From SHXO01 sp964523885 (lineage in GTDB: Bacteria; Pseudomonadota; Gammaproteobacteria; Burkholderiales; SHXO01), in the NCBI GenBank assembly GCA_964523885.1, contig CAZFYX010000094.1, positions 1 through 64,000 of the forward strand: a stretch of 64,000 nt of DNA, read 5' to 3'. A model generated the notes under the pieces. It was not told the origin of the DNA. It saw only the letters and a list, made by a program, of their open reading frames with translations, and made no database searches. The translations under genes and the position numbers were made by a program. Below, in pieces: positions 1 to 8,224 of the stretch. Each line of letters begins with the position of its first letter. Positions within the stretch are counted from its first letter, which is position 1.

Positions 1-1125
1 GCCCTTGCCGAGCGCCATGTCCACCGTGCCGGCAGGCGACTCGAACTTCATGTACTCGAACGCCTTGATGATGTCGTCGATCGACGGGTCCTTGCCCTTG
101 TTCGCCGCCTGTGCCTTCTCGTATGCGGCCTTGGTGCCGAAGAACGCCGTGGCCATGTGGTACGAGGCGTACACGGCGCCGGCGCCGTACTTGTCCCGGT
201 AGGCCTTGGCGAACCACTTGTTCAGCGCGGTGGGCGGGGCGAACACCCCGTTCGGGCCGCGTGCCCCGATGATGGTGCCGTCGGGCACCTGCGCGGCCAG
301 GCGCTCCAGGACGGTCTCGCCGGTGATCATGATGTTGGGCATCTTCGTCAGCAGGCCGCGCGGGGACGACTGGGTGATGAACGCCTCGAGATCGCCGCCC
401 CAGAGCGAGTTCTGGATGATCTCGGCGCTGCTGCCGAGCAGCGCCGAGACTTCGGTGCCATACTGGCCCGCGCCGAGCTTCGGCGTGACGTTGGTGCCGA
501 TCTGGGCCTGCGGCTTGAGGATCTTCATGGACTCGGTGAAGTCCGACCACGCGTCCTGGCCCCAGGCATAGTTCGGGTTGACGCCCGAGTACGTCTTCAG
601 GTTGGGAAAGCTCTCCGCGATGTAGCGCGCGGCGGCCACGTTCTCCTGCGTGGCCATGGTGGTGGTGCGGAACACGTACTTGTACGAGTTCTCCTCGAAG
701 ATGCGATTGGTGGCGCAGTCGAACAGGATGGTGAGCTTCTTCATCTCCTCGGCCACCGGCGCGACCGCCAGGCAGTCGCCGGAGGAGATGACGCCGATCA
801 CCAGGTCGACGTTCTGGCGCTCGACCAGGTTGCGGTACTCGGTGACTACCTTGGTCGGGCCGCCGGCCTCGTCCACGTAGACCAGCTCGATCGGCCGGCC
901 GCCGAAGCCCTTCTTGTCGTAGCCGGGGGCCTGGCCGCCTGCGCTGAATGCTTCCGCCAGCAGGTCGGAGGCATTCTTGGCCGGCACGCCGAAGGGGCCG
1001 GCCGCTGGGCCGGACAGGAAGGTGATGACGCCGATGCGCAACGGCTGCTGCGCGAGCGCGCCGAGCGGCAGCAGCAGGGCGAACGCGATGGCGAGTGCGC
1101 CGAACTGGCGCGTCGGGTGCTTCAT
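1..1125 (-). CDS. Liv-type ABC transporter substrate-binding protein (C-terminus outside window)
   Basis: Periplasmic type-1 solute-binding protein of the LivK/amide-binding family, which would capture a small ligand (branched-chain amino acid, amide or aromatic acid) for an ABC importer. 375 residues are visible; the C-terminus runs off the left edge. A Sec signal peptide covers about residues 1-25 (hydrophobic LAIAFALLLPLGALA, cleavage before QQ). The mature start IGVITFLSGP and the later VIGVISSGDCLAVAP are typical ligand-cleft segments. The ATG at 1125 has GGAGG seven bases upstream. No permease or ATPase partner is in the window, so the ligand cannot be named. The family call is sure, the substrate unknown. 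Confidence 0.88.
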   Translation of the reverse strand, partial: MKHPTRQFGALAIAFALLLPLGALAQQPLRIGVITFLSGPAAGPFGVPAKNASDLLAEAFSAGGQAPGYDKKGFGGRPIELVYVDEAGGPTKVVTEYRNLVERQNVDLVIGVISSGDCLAVAPVAEEMKKLTILFDCATNRIFEENSYKYVFRTTTMATQENVAAARYIAESFPNLKTYSGVNPNYAWGQDAWSDFTESMKILKPQAQIGTNVTPKLGAGQYGTEVSALLGSSAEIIQNSLWGGDLEAFITQSSPRGLLTKMPNIMITGETVLERLAAQVPDGTIIGARGPNGVFAPPTALNKWFAKAYRDKYGAGAVYASYHMATAFFGTKAAYEKAQAANKGKDPSIDDIIKAFEYMKFESPAGTVDMALGKG

Positions 1126-1235
1126 GCTCGATCCTCCGATGGGATGCTGCGGGACGAGCGCGCTGCATGCAGCGCACGCCGCTCCGATGTGAGTCTGGTG
1201 CCGCGGCCCGTGCTGCACCGCCGCTGGTGGCGGCG

Positions 1236-1241
1236 ATTATA
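1236..1241 (-). promoter_or_regulatory. Possible -10 box of the solute-binding protein gene
   Basis: Read on the minus strand this is a perfect TATAAT, about 110 bases before the ATG at 1125. No convincing -35 hexamer is seen at 16-18 bases, so this is a suggestion only. Confidence 0.35.
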
Positions 1242-1396
1242 GCAACGAAGTTGGCTAGAATAGGCGGGAGCCCAGGGGCGGGAAGGACGGGGTTCCTCCG
1301 GATGACGGGTGGAGCATGTCCGGGACATCATCGCCATGATGCAGTGGCGATTTCCCGCCGCGGCCGGCAATCCGGCCGGCACATGCGATGTTGCAC

Positions 1397-1432
1397 CGCC
1401 CTCTGCCTCCAGCCTCTCGCCTCCAGCCTCCA
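1397..1432. repeat. Family-B heptamer repeat, single arm (B1)
   Basis: About five tandem units of the form GCCTCCA or GCCTCTC, the same units as in the two-armed elements at 5430, 14526, 42663 and 53651. No inverted partner arm is visible, so this may be a remnant. It ends directly at the GTG start of tsaB and leaves no purine-rich SD sequence there. Confidence 0.75.
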
Positions 1433-2128
1433 GTGAACATCCTCGCCCTCGATACCTCGTCCGACTGGTGCTCAGCCGCGCTGCTGCAGGGCGCGGCACT
1501 CACCGCACGCGAGGTCCGCGCGCAGCAGCGGCACTCCGAGCTGATCCTGCCGATGGTCGAAGGGTTGCTCGATGGCAGCGGCGTGCGCCTGCAGGACCTG
1601 GATGCCGTGGCGTTCGGCTCCGGTCCCGGTTCGTTCACCGGGCTGCGCATCGCCTGCGGCGTCGCCCAGGGCCTGGCGTTCGGCGCAAACCTGAAGGTGG
1701 TGCCGGTGGCGACCCTGGAGGCGATGGCCGAGGCGCTCGGCGCGCCCCGCGTGCTCGCCGCGCTCGATGCGCGGATGGATGAGCTCTACCTCGCAGCCTA
1801 CGAACGCGCGGGCGCCGGCTGGCACTGCGTCATCGAGCCCTGCCTGTGCACGGTGAGCGCGGCGCCGGCCCTGTCCGGCCCGGACTGGGTGGGGTGCGGC
1901 AGCGGGTTCGGCGTCCACGCCGATGCGCTGCGCGCCCGCTACGGCCCGCAGCTGCGGGCGGTGCATCCGGACACCTTCGCCCACGCGCGCGAGATCGCGG
2001 CCATCGCGGCGCGCGTCCATGCAGCCGGCGGCAGCATGGAGCCCGACCACGCCGCGCCGCTCTACGTGCGCGACAAGGTGGCCCGGACCGTGGCCGAGCG
2101 CCGCGAGGACGCGAGGGTGCGCTCGTGA
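1433..2128 (+). CDS. tsaB: tRNA t6A37 threonylcarbamoyltransferase complex dimerization subunit TsaB
   Basis: Member of the TsaB/YeaZ family (ASKHA fold), the non-catalytic partner of TsaD and TsaE in making N6-threonylcarbamoyladenosine at position 37 of ANN-decoding tRNAs. The start ILALDTSSDWCSAAL, the central SGPGSFTGLRIACGVAQGL and ALDARMDELYLAAY are the family motifs. The length of 231 residues is normal. I chose the GTG at 1433 because family members begin MNILALDT; an in-frame ATG at 1388 would add 15 residues encoded by repeat DNA. The stop overlaps the start of rimI by four bases (GTGA), so the two are translationally coupled. Confidence 0.93.
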   Translation: MNILALDTSSDWCSAALLQGAALTAREVRAQQRHSELILPMVEGLLDGSGVRLQDLDAVAFGSGPGSFTGLRIACGVAQGLAFGANLKVVPVATLEAMAEALGAPRVLAALDARMDELYLAAYERAGAGWHCVIEPCLCTVSAAPALSGPDWVGCGSGFGVHADALRARYGPQLRAVHPDTFAHAREIAAIAARVHAAGGSMEPDHAAPLYVRDKVARTVAERREDARVRS

Positions 2129-2589
2129 GCGCCGTCCTCAAGCCGCAGTGGTCGCTGCGGCCGATGCGTTCGGCCGATCTCGACCGCGTGGGGGCGGTCG
2201 AGCGCACCATCTATTCGCATCCCTGGACCCTGGGCAATTTCCGCGACTCCCTGCATGCGGGCTACAGCTGCTGGGTCATGGAGGTACGCGGCGAGCTGGC
2301 GGGTTACGGCGTGCTCATGATCGGAGTGGGCGAGGCGCACCTGCTCAACCTGAGCATCGCGCCGGCATGGCAGCGTCGTGGCATGGGCCGCGTGTTGCTC
2401 GATCACTTCATCGAGCTCGCCGGCCGCTTCGGCGCCACCCGCATGCTGCTGGAAGTGCGGCCCTCGAACACCGCGGCGCGTGCGCTCTACCTGCGTGCCG
2501 GGTTCCTCGAGCTGTCCGTGCGGCGCGGCTACTACCCGGCGGAGGGTGGCCGCGAGGATGCGATCCTCATGGGCATCGACGTTCCCTGA
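2125..2589 (+). CDS. rimI: Ribosomal-protein-alanine N-acetyltransferase RimI
   Basis: GNAT-fold acetyltransferase, 154 residues, that acetylates the N-terminal alanine of ribosomal protein S18 using acetyl-CoA. The LLNLSIAPAWQRRGMGRVLL segment carries the V/I-x-P and Q/R-x-x-G-x-G/A acetyl-CoA motif. LEVRPSNTAARALYLRAGF and RRGYYPA are the usual RimI C-terminal motifs. The start is GTG at 2125, overlapping the tsaB stop; tsaB-rimI is a widely conserved pair. Any other GNAT function is less likely given this context. Confidence 0.92.
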   Translation: MSAVLKPQWSLRPMRSADLDRVGAVERTIYSHPWTLGNFRDSLHAGYSCWVMEVRGELAGYGVLMIGVGEAHLLNLSIAPAWQRRGMGRVLLDHFIELAGRFGATRMLLEVRPSNTAARALYLRAGFLELSVRRGYYPAEGGREDAILMGIDVP

Positions 2590-2590
2590 C

Positions 2591-3355
2591 GTGGACCGCC
2601 GCGACCTCATCCTGCAGGAGCTGGGCCTCACCCGCTGGGTGCTGCGCCATGCACCCGAGCCCGTCCCCGCCGCGAACCAGGCCGTGGAGGCGCATGTGCC
2701 GCAGCCCCCCGCGCAGCAGGCAGCGCCGGCGGATGCCGGCGGGCGCGCGGGCGCGGTTGCCGTGATGGACTGGCCCGCCCTCAGGGAAGCGGTGCGCGCC
2801 TGTGCCGCATGCGCATTGCACAAGGGGCGCACGCAGAGCGTGTTCGGCGTCGGCGACGAGAACGCGGACTGGCTGTTCGTGGGCGAGGGCCCCGGCGCCG
2901 AGGAGGACGCCCGGGGCGAGCCGTTCGTCGGCCAGGCCGGGCGCCTGCTCGACAACATGCTGGGCGCGGTCGGCCTCAAGCGCGGTCACGATGTGTACAT
3001 CGCCAATGTGGTGAAATGCCGGCCACCGGGCAACCGCGTGCCGGAGCCCGGAGAGGCGCAGGCGTGCGAGCCGTTCCTGCTGCGGCAGATCGCGCTGATC
3101 CAGCCGCGGCTCATCGTGGCGCTGGGCAAGACCGCAGCCAGCAACCTGCTGCGCAGCGAGGCGTCGGTGGCGAGCCTGCGCGGACGGCTGCACACGTTCA
3201 ACGGCGTACCCTTGCTGGTGACCTACCATCCGGCCTACCTGCTGCGCAACCTGCCGGACAAGGCCAAGGCGTGGGAGGACCTGTGCATGGCGCGCGAGCT
3301 GATGGCCAGGCTCAAGAGCGGGCAGGCGGCCGCGGCGAAGCCCCAACTTTCGTAA
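2591..3355 (+). CDS. Family-4 (iron-sulfur) uracil-DNA glycosylase
   Basis: Removes uracil from DNA as the first step of base-excision repair. The protein is 254 residues, with a Pro/Ala-rich N-terminal tail of about 60 residues before the domain. Four cysteines (71, 74, 143, 159) have the spacing of the [4Fe-4S] ligands of family-4 enzymes. GEGPGAEEDARGEPFVG is motif A with the catalytic region, and VTYHPAYLLR carries the motif-B histidine. The GTG start one base after the rimI stop fits a tsaB-rimI-udg operon, a common betaproteobacterial arrangement. Similar domains occur in SPO1-type polymerase-related proteins, but the length and motifs fit a stand-alone UDG. Confidence 0.9.
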   Translation: MDRRDLILQELGLTRWVLRHAPEPVPAANQAVEAHVPQPPAQQAAPADAGGRAGAVAVMDWPALREAVRACAACALHKGRTQSVFGVGDENADWLFVGEGPGAEEDARGEPFVGQAGRLLDNMLGAVGLKRGHDVYIANVVKCRPPGNRVPEPGEAQACEPFLLRQIALIQPRLIVALGKTAASNLLRSEASVASLRGRLHTFNGVPLLVTYHPAYLLRNLPDKAKAWEDLCMARELMARLKSGQAAAAKPQLS

Positions 3356-3366
3356 CGGAGACCCAG

Positions 3367-4011
3367 ATGATCCGATCCATCGTTGCAGCCCTGCTGGTCG
3401 CGCTGAGCCTCACGCTGGGCGGCTGCGGGTACAACCAGATCCAGACCGAGGACGAGCAGGTCAAGGCGGCCTGGAGCGAGGTGATCAACCAGTACCAGCG
3501 GCGTGCGGACCTGATCCCCAACCTGGTCAACACGGTCAAGGGCTACGCGCAGCAGGAGCTGGAGGTGCTCACGCGCGTGACCGAGGCCCGCTCCCGCGCC
3601 ACCAGCATCCAGGTCACGCCGGAGACGCTCAACGACCCGCAGGCGCTGGCGAAGTTCCAGCAGGCGCAGGGCGAGCTCACGTCCGCGCTCTCCCGCCTGC
3701 TGGTGGTGGCGGAGAACTACCCGCAGCTGAAGTCGGACCAGAACTTCCGCGACCTGCAGGCGCAGCTCGAGGGCACCGAGAACCGCATCGCGGTCGCACG
3801 CAAGCGCTACATCGACACCGTGCAGCAGTACAACACCACGGTGCGGCAGTTCCCGGTCAATCTCACGGCGATGGTGTTCGGCTACAAGGCGAAGCCCAAT
3901 TTCACGGTCGAGAACGAGGCCGCGATCGCCCGGCCGCCGACGGTGGACTTCAACCAGCCGGCGCCCGCAGGCGCCGCGCCGGCCGGGCAACCGGCCCCGG
4001 CCAAGCCTTAG
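3367..4011 (+). CDS. LemA family lipoprotein
   Basis: 214 residues. The N-terminus has a lipoprotein signal (hydrophobic stretch ending LTLGGC, lipidation Cys near residue 20), then the LemA all-helical domain with the hallmark VKAAWSEVINQYQRRADLIP and NLVNTVKGYA. The tail is rich in Pro and Ala. The function of LemA proteins is poorly defined; they are often encoded beside TPM-domain proteins, as here, which suggests a membrane-associated complex. The start is ATG at 3367 after GGAG. It lies 11 bases after the glycosylase gene, and the two may be cotranscribed. Confidence 0.9.
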   Translation: MIRSIVAALLVALSLTLGGCGYNQIQTEDEQVKAAWSEVINQYQRRADLIPNLVNTVKGYAQQELEVLTRVTEARSRATSIQVTPETLNDPQALAKFQQAQGELTSALSRLLVVAENYPQLKSDQNFRDLQAQLEGTENRIAVARKRYIDTVQQYNTTVRQFPVNLTAMVFGYKAKPNFTVENEAAIARPPTVDFNQPAPAGAAPAGQPAPAKP

Positions 4012-4028
4012 CGGTCGCGCCGCATCCC

Positions 4029-4904
4029 ATGTCGAACCTGCTCGCGCGGGCCGCCCTCTGGCTCGCCCTGCTGCTGCCCCTGTCGTTGCCGGCGCAGCAG
4101 GTGCCGGTGCCGACGCTGCAGGCCCGCGTCACCGATCTCACCGGCACGCTCACGCAGCAGCAGGTTGCGGACCTCGAGCAGAAGCTCGCCGCCTTCGAAG
4201 CGCGCAAGGGGGCGCAGCTCGCGCTGCTGATGGTGCCGACGACGCAGCCCGAGGCGATCGAGCAGTATTCGATCCGGGTGGCGGAGCAGTGGAAGGTCGG
4301 ACGCAAGGGCGTCGACGACGGCGCCATCCTGCTGGTCGCCAGGGACGACCGCGCGTTGCGCATCGAGGTGGGTTACGGATTGGAGGGGGTGCTCAGCGAC
4401 CTGGTCGCCAACCGCATCATCCAGGACATCATCGTCCCGAACTTCAGGGCCGGCGACTTCTACAAGGGTGTGAACGACGGGCTGGACGCGATGATGCGGG
4501 TGATCGACGGCGAGCCCCTGCCCGAACCGAAGCGGGCCGTGCGCAGGCAAGACGTCAATAGCTTCGAGACCCTGCTGCCGATCGGCATCGTGCTGGTGTT
4601 CGTCGTGGGGGGCGTGCTGCGTTCGATCTTCGGACGCCTCCCGGCCGCCCTCATGGTCGGCGGCGCGGCAGGTGTCATCGCCACGCTGCTGGTGGCTTCG
4701 CTGGTCGTCGGCATCGTGGCGGCCGCCATCGCCTTCTTCTTCTCCCTGCTGGTCGGGGCCGACGGCACGGGTGGGCGCGGCTACCGTCGCGGCGGCTGGA
4801 TGCCGGGCGGCTTCGGCGGCCGTGGCGGTGGCTTTGGCGGCGGAGGCGGGTGGGGCGGCGGAGGCGGCGGATTCGGGGGGGGCGGCGCCTCCGGGCGCTG
4901 GTGA
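4029..4904 (+). CDS. TPM-domain protein with signal peptide, membrane segments and Gly-rich tail (YgcG-like)
   Basis: 291 residues. A signal peptide (about 1-24) is followed by a TPM domain (about 30-155; VTDLTGTLTQQQVADLEQKL, VDDGAILLVARDDRALRIEV). Two hydrophobic segments then cover about residues 178-237, and the C-terminus is almost pure Gly with Phe, Trp and Arg. TPM domains have been linked to phosphatase or photosystem-assembly roles in plants; bacterial YgcG-type proteins have no firm function. It follows the LemA gene by 17 bases. The Gly-rich tail is common in this family and not a sequence error. Confidence 0.85.
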   Translation: MSNLLARAALWLALLLPLSLPAQQVPVPTLQARVTDLTGTLTQQQVADLEQKLAAFEARKGAQLALLMVPTTQPEAIEQYSIRVAEQWKVGRKGVDDGAILLVARDDRALRIEVGYGLEGVLSDLVANRIIQDIIVPNFRAGDFYKGVNDGLDAMMRVIDGEPLPEPKRAVRRQDVNSFETLLPIGIVLVFVVGGVLRSIFGRLPAALMVGGAAGVIATLLVASLVVGIVAAAIAFFFSLLVGADGTGGRGYRRGGWMPGGFGGRGGGFGGGGGWGGGGGGFGGGGASGRW

Positions 4905-4935
4905 TCATGTTGCCGTGCTGCGCGAGGAGGCCCGC

Positions 4936-5427
4936 ATGTCCCGCCTGCTAAGGCACCTCATGACCCCGGCGTGGAGCGTGAGGCGCACGCTGCCCGCGCG
5001 GACGCTCGACGCCATCCAGGCCGCGATCGCGCGTTGTGAGGCCACGCACCGCGCCGAGCTGCGATTCGCGGTCGAAGGCGCGCTCGACCCGCTGGACGTG
5101 CTGCGTGGCGTGACGGCGCGCCAGCGCGCCGTGCAGGTGTTCTCCCAACTGGGGGTATGGGACACCGAGGAGAACAACGGCGTCCTGGTCTATCTGCTGG
5201 TGGCCGACCGCGATTTCGAGATCGTCGCCGACCGCGGCGTGCACCGCCTGGTCGGGGACGCGGGCTGGGAGCCGATCGCGCGCCGGATGGAAGCAGCATT
5301 CCGCAGCGGCGACTTCGAGCAGGGCATCGTGGACGGCATCGCTGCGATCGGAGAGGTGCTGGCGTCGCACTATCCGCGCCGCGGGGGCGATCGGAACGAA
5401 CTCCCGGATAGGCCGGCGGTGTTTTAG
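4936..5427 (+). CDS. Cytoplasmic-type TPM-domain protein
   Basis: 163 residues with no signal peptide and no clear membrane segment. Recognisable TPM features are the RAELRFAVEG strand, VFSQLGVWDTEENNGVLVYLL and VADRDFEIVADRGVHRLVG. It follows the first TPM gene by 31 bases, giving LemA-TPM-TPM, a trio found in many proteobacteria. The start is ATG at 4936 after GAGGAGG. The function is unknown; it probably works with its two neighbours at the membrane. A family-B repeat begins just after the stop. Confidence 0.82.
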   Translation: MSRLLRHLMTPAWSVRRTLPARTLDAIQAAIARCEATHRAELRFAVEGALDPLDVLRGVTARQRAVQVFSQLGVWDTEENNGVLVYLLVADRDFEIVADRGVHRLVGDAGWEPIARRMEAAFRSGDFEQGIVDGIAAIGEVLASHYPRRGGDRNELPDRPAVF

Positions 5428-5429
5428 GC

Positions 5430-5515
5430 GGGGCTAGAGGCTGGAGGCTGGAGGCAGGGATCGCGGCTGTGCCGGGGTTTTCCACTTGCCTCGAGCCTCT
5501 CGCCTCTCGCCTAGG
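5430..5515. repeat. Family-B two-armed heptamer repeat (B2)
   Basis: The left arm (5430-5460) has tandem units such as CTAGAGG and CTGGAGG; the right arm (5486-5515) has the inverted units GAGCCTCTCGCCTCTCGCC; the spacer is 25 bases. It lies between the convergent TPM and lplT genes, and the stop codon of lplT (CTA on the plus strand, 5511-5513) is inside the right arm. It could fold as a long imperfect hairpin serving both transcripts. Confidence 0.85.
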
Positions 5516-6767
5516 TTGCGCCTGCGTCCTGATCGTGACGATGGCGCCGCCAGAGCACATACATGATCGACGCCACCAGCACGCCGAAGACCACGGCGAT
5601 GGTCTGGATGTGGAACTGCGCCCGGATCATCAGCGAGTAGATGCCGAGCATCAGCAGGATGCTCAGATTTTCGTTGAAGTTCTGCACCGCGATCGAGTGC
5701 CCGGCGCCCATCAGCAGGTGCCCGCGATGCTGCAGCAGCGCGTTCATCGGCACTACGAAGAAGCCGCCCATGGCGCCGATCGCGATCAGCAGGACCACCG
5801 CGCCTTCCACGTTCTTGATGAACACCATGCCGATCACGGCCAGGCCCATGAGGATGCCCACCGGCAGCACGCGCACCGAGCGCTGCAGCGAGACGAACTT
5901 CGCCGCCAGGATCGAGCCGATCGCGATCCCGACCGCGGTGACCGCGGTGAGCTGCGTCGCGCGCTCGGTGCCGAAGTTGAGCACCAGCGCCGCCCACGGC
6001 AGGACGATCAGGCGCAGGGTGGCGCCGGCGCCCCAGAACAGCGTGGTCACCGCCAGCGAGACCTGGCCGAGCGGATCCTTCCACAGCAGGCGAAAGCTGT
6101 GCCAGAAGTCGTGCAGGATGTAGAGCGGGGTCTTGCGCGGCAGCTTGTGGTCGATCGCCACCCGGGGAATGTACAGGTTGATGACCGCCGCAACCAGGTA
6201 GATGAGCAGGATGGCGAGGATCGCCACCGCCGGGGCCGACGCGCCATGCTTGCCCGGCAGGTGATGGATGTGGGCCAGCACCCAGGGCGCGAACTGCGGT
6301 CCGAGCATGAACCCGCCGATGATCGCCCCCAGGATGATGGCGGCCACGGTGAGGCCTTCCATCCAGCCGTTGGCGACGACCAGCTTCTCCGGCGGCAGGT
6401 ATTCCGTGAGGATGCCGTACTTGGCCGGCGAGTACATCGCGGCGCCAATGCCGACGATGCCGTAGGCGAGCAGCGGGTGCACGCCCACCAGCATGGCCAG
6501 GCAGCCCGCCAGCTTGACCAGGTTGCTGATGAACATCACCCGGCCCTTCGGCAGGGAGTCGGCGAACGGCCCCACGAAGGGGGCCAGCACGATGTAGGAG
6601 AAGACGAAGAACTGCTGCAGGACCGGGGTCTGCCAGCACTCGCCGGAGGCAGCCGCGCACTCGGGGGCGAGCAGGCGGAGCAGGGCGATGGCAGCGAACA
6701 GCAGTGCGTTGTCGGCCAGCGCCGAGAAGAACTGCGCCGCCAGGATGGTGTAGAAGCCGCGGCTCAT
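5511..6767 (-). CDS. lplT: Lysophospholipid transporter LplT (MFS)
   Basis: Major facilitator protein of 418 residues with about 12 membrane segments. It begins MSRGFYTILAAQFFSALADN, the usual LplT opening, and has PFVGPFADSLPKGRVMFISN, the MFS loop 2-3 signature. LplT flips lysophospholipids across the inner membrane for re-acylation. The acyltransferase Aas, fused or adjacent in many enterobacteria, is not in this window, so the partner must be elsewhere or absent. It is divergent from alr, an arrangement common in betaproteobacteria. The last codons and stop sit in the family-B repeat, so the exact C-terminus may vary between strains. Confidence 0.88.
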   Translation of the reverse strand: MSRGFYTILAAQFFSALADNALLFAAIALLRLLAPECAAASGECWQTPVLQQFFVFSYIVLAPFVGPFADSLPKGRVMFISNLVKLAGCLAMLVGVHPLLAYGIVGIGAAMYSPAKYGILTEYLPPEKLVVANGWMEGLTVAAIILGAIIGGFMLGPQFAPWVLAHIHHLPGKHGASAPAVAILAILLIYLVAAVINLYIPRVAIDHKLPRKTPLYILHDFWHSFRLLWKDPLGQVSLAVTTLFWGAGATLRLIVLPWAALVLNFGTERATQLTAVTAVGIAIGSILAAKFVSLQRSVRVLPVGILMGLAVIGMVFIKNVEGAVVLLIAIGAMGGFFVVPMNALLQHRGHLLMGAGHSIAVQNFNENLSILLMLGIYSLMIRAQFHIQTIAVVFGVLVASIMYVLWRRHRHDQDAGAT

Positions 6768-7005
6768 CTGGGTCTTGTTCTATCCGCCCCGTCGCGTGAG
6801 ACGCGCAGGCCATCACCTTATACCATGAAAAAGCTTCAATTCCGGTGCCGGCGCATTGCGCCGCACCGGGCGCGTTGGCACACTGCGGACACGCCCCGGA
6901 CCGTCTTCAGTTCCCGCTTCAGTTCCGGGCGGGCGGAGCGATAGAGCAGGGTATCGGCCGTCCGTATCGCCTCGACCCACCCGGAACCCGGTTCGTTCCC
7001 CGACC
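6768..7005. other. Divergent lplT/alr intergenic region
   Basis: About 238 bases that must carry the promoters of both genes. An imperfect inverted repeat (GGTGCCGGCGCA / TGCGCCGCACC) lies at about 6843-6866 and a direct repeat of TTCAGTTCC near 6907-6930. No confident -35/-10 pair was found. Confidence 0.45.
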
Positions 7006-8076
7006 ATGCCCCGTCCCATCCGCGCCACCGTCCGGCTCGCCGCATTCCGCAGCAACCTCGATGTGGCCCGCAAGCAGGCGCCCAGGGCGCGTCACCTCGC
7101 GGTCGTGAAGGCCAACGCCTATGGTCACGGCTTGCGGCGTGCCGCGCGCGGACTCGCCGGTGCAGACGGCTTCGCGGTGCTGGAACTGGAGGCCGCGCTG
7201 CAGTTGCGCAGCCTCGGCCTGGCCCACCGCATCGTCCTGCTGGAGGGCTTCTTCGAGCCGTCCGAACTGCCGCTGATCGCCCAGAACCGCCTGGCCACCG
7301 TGCTCCATTGCGATGAGCAGTTACGCATGCTGGAGACCACCAATGTCGCCCAGCCGCTCGACGTGCTGGTCAAGCTCAACACCGGGATGAACCGGCTGGG
7401 CTTTCCCTCAGGGGCGCTGCGAGGCGTGGTGGAGCGCCTTAGGGCCGCGTGCCGGATCGGGCGCCTCACGCTCATGACCCATTTCGCCAACGCCGACGAG
7501 GCGGCCGGCATCGCGGAGCCGCTCGCGGCCTTCGAGGCGGCGGTGGGCGGGATGGAAGCGGAGGTCTCTCTGGCCAATTCCGCGACCCTGCTGCGCTTCC
7601 CTGAGGCCGCGCGCGGGTGGACCCGACTGGGGCTGATGCTGTACGGCGCCTCGCCCCTGCCTGAGCGACCCGCGGCTGAACTGGGGTTGGAGCCGGTCAT
7701 GACGCTGGAGAGCAGCCTCATCGCCGTGCGCGAGATCGAACGCGGCGAGCGCATCGGCTATGGCAGCACGTTCACCGCGCCGCAGCGGATGCGCATGGGG
7801 GTGGTGGCCTGCGGCTATGCCGATGGTTACCCCCGCAGCGCTCCGACCGGCACACCCGTGCTGGTGGACGGTCATCGCACCCGGACCCTGGGGCGTGTAT
7901 CGATGGACATGCTGTGCGTCGACCTGAGCGGGATCCCGCAGGCGCGGGTCGGCAGCCCGGTCGTGCTGTGGGGCGGCGGCGTGCCCGTCGAGGAGGTGGC
8001 GCGCGCAGCCGGGACGATCAGCTACGAGCTGCTGTGCGCGCTGGCGCCGCGGGTGCCGGTGGTCGAAGTCGAGTGA
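7006..8076 (+). CDS. alr: Alanine racemase, PLP-dependent
   Basis: Interconverts L- and D-alanine for peptidoglycan; 356 residues, a normal length. The PLP-binding lysine is Lys35 in VVKANAYGHG, and the second catalytic base is Tyr252 in RIGYGSTF. The GVVACGYADGYPR and GRVSMDMLCVDL motifs of the C-terminal beta domain are intact. I chose the ATG at 7006 because MPRPIRATV aligns with the family start; the longer frame upstream looks like leader DNA. A family-C repeat separates it from radA. The symbol alr rather than dadX is chosen because no D-amino-acid dehydrogenase gene is adjacent. Confidence 0.94.
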   Translation: MPRPIRATVRLAAFRSNLDVARKQAPRARHLAVVKANAYGHGLRRAARGLAGADGFAVLELEAALQLRSLGLAHRIVLLEGFFEPSELPLIAQNRLATVLHCDEQLRMLETTNVAQPLDVLVKLNTGMNRLGFPSGALRGVVERLRAACRIGRLTLMTHFANADEAAGIAEPLAAFEAAVGGMEAEVSLANSATLLRFPEAARGWTRLGLMLYGASPLPERPAAELGLEPVMTLESSLIAVREIERGERIGYGSTFTAPQRMRMGVVACGYADGYPRSAPTGTPVLVDGHRTRTLGRVSMDMLCVDLSGIPQARVGSPVVLWGGGVPVEEVARAAGTISYELLCALAPRVPVVEVE

Positions 8077-8222
8077 CGGCGTGAATGCGTGAAGGGTGGG
8101 CTGCCTGCCTGCGTGAACGTGTGGAGGGAAACGGCCGGCCAGATGTAATACCCTTCAGCATTCACGTATTCCCCTTCACTGCCTTTCGCTATCCTTCACG
8201 CCTTCACCCCTCACTGAATTCC
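8077..8222. repeat. Family-C two-armed octamer repeat (C1)
   Basis: The left arm has units GCGTGAAT, GCGTGAAG and GCGTGAAC (8079-8130). The right arm has the inverted units TTCACG and CCTTCAC (8151-8215). It fills the whole alr-radA spacer and stops a few bases before the radA GTG, leaving no Shine-Dalgarno sequence. Confidence 0.8.
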
Positions 8223-8224
8223 CG

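Larger units (their letters stand above)
1126..1432. other. Divergent intergenic region between the binding-protein gene and tsaB
   Basis: About 307 bases with no supportable gene. It holds the SD and possible -10 of the leftward gene, small GC-rich inverted repeats near 1365-1380 (GCCGGC pairs), and at its right end a one-armed family-B repeat running into the tsaB start. No RNA gene is recognised. Confidence 0.6.

Noticed and set aside
6823..6944. Small open frame starting MKKLQFRCRR in the lplT/alr spacer
   Set aside because: No SD, no recognisable domain, and its region probably carries promoters.
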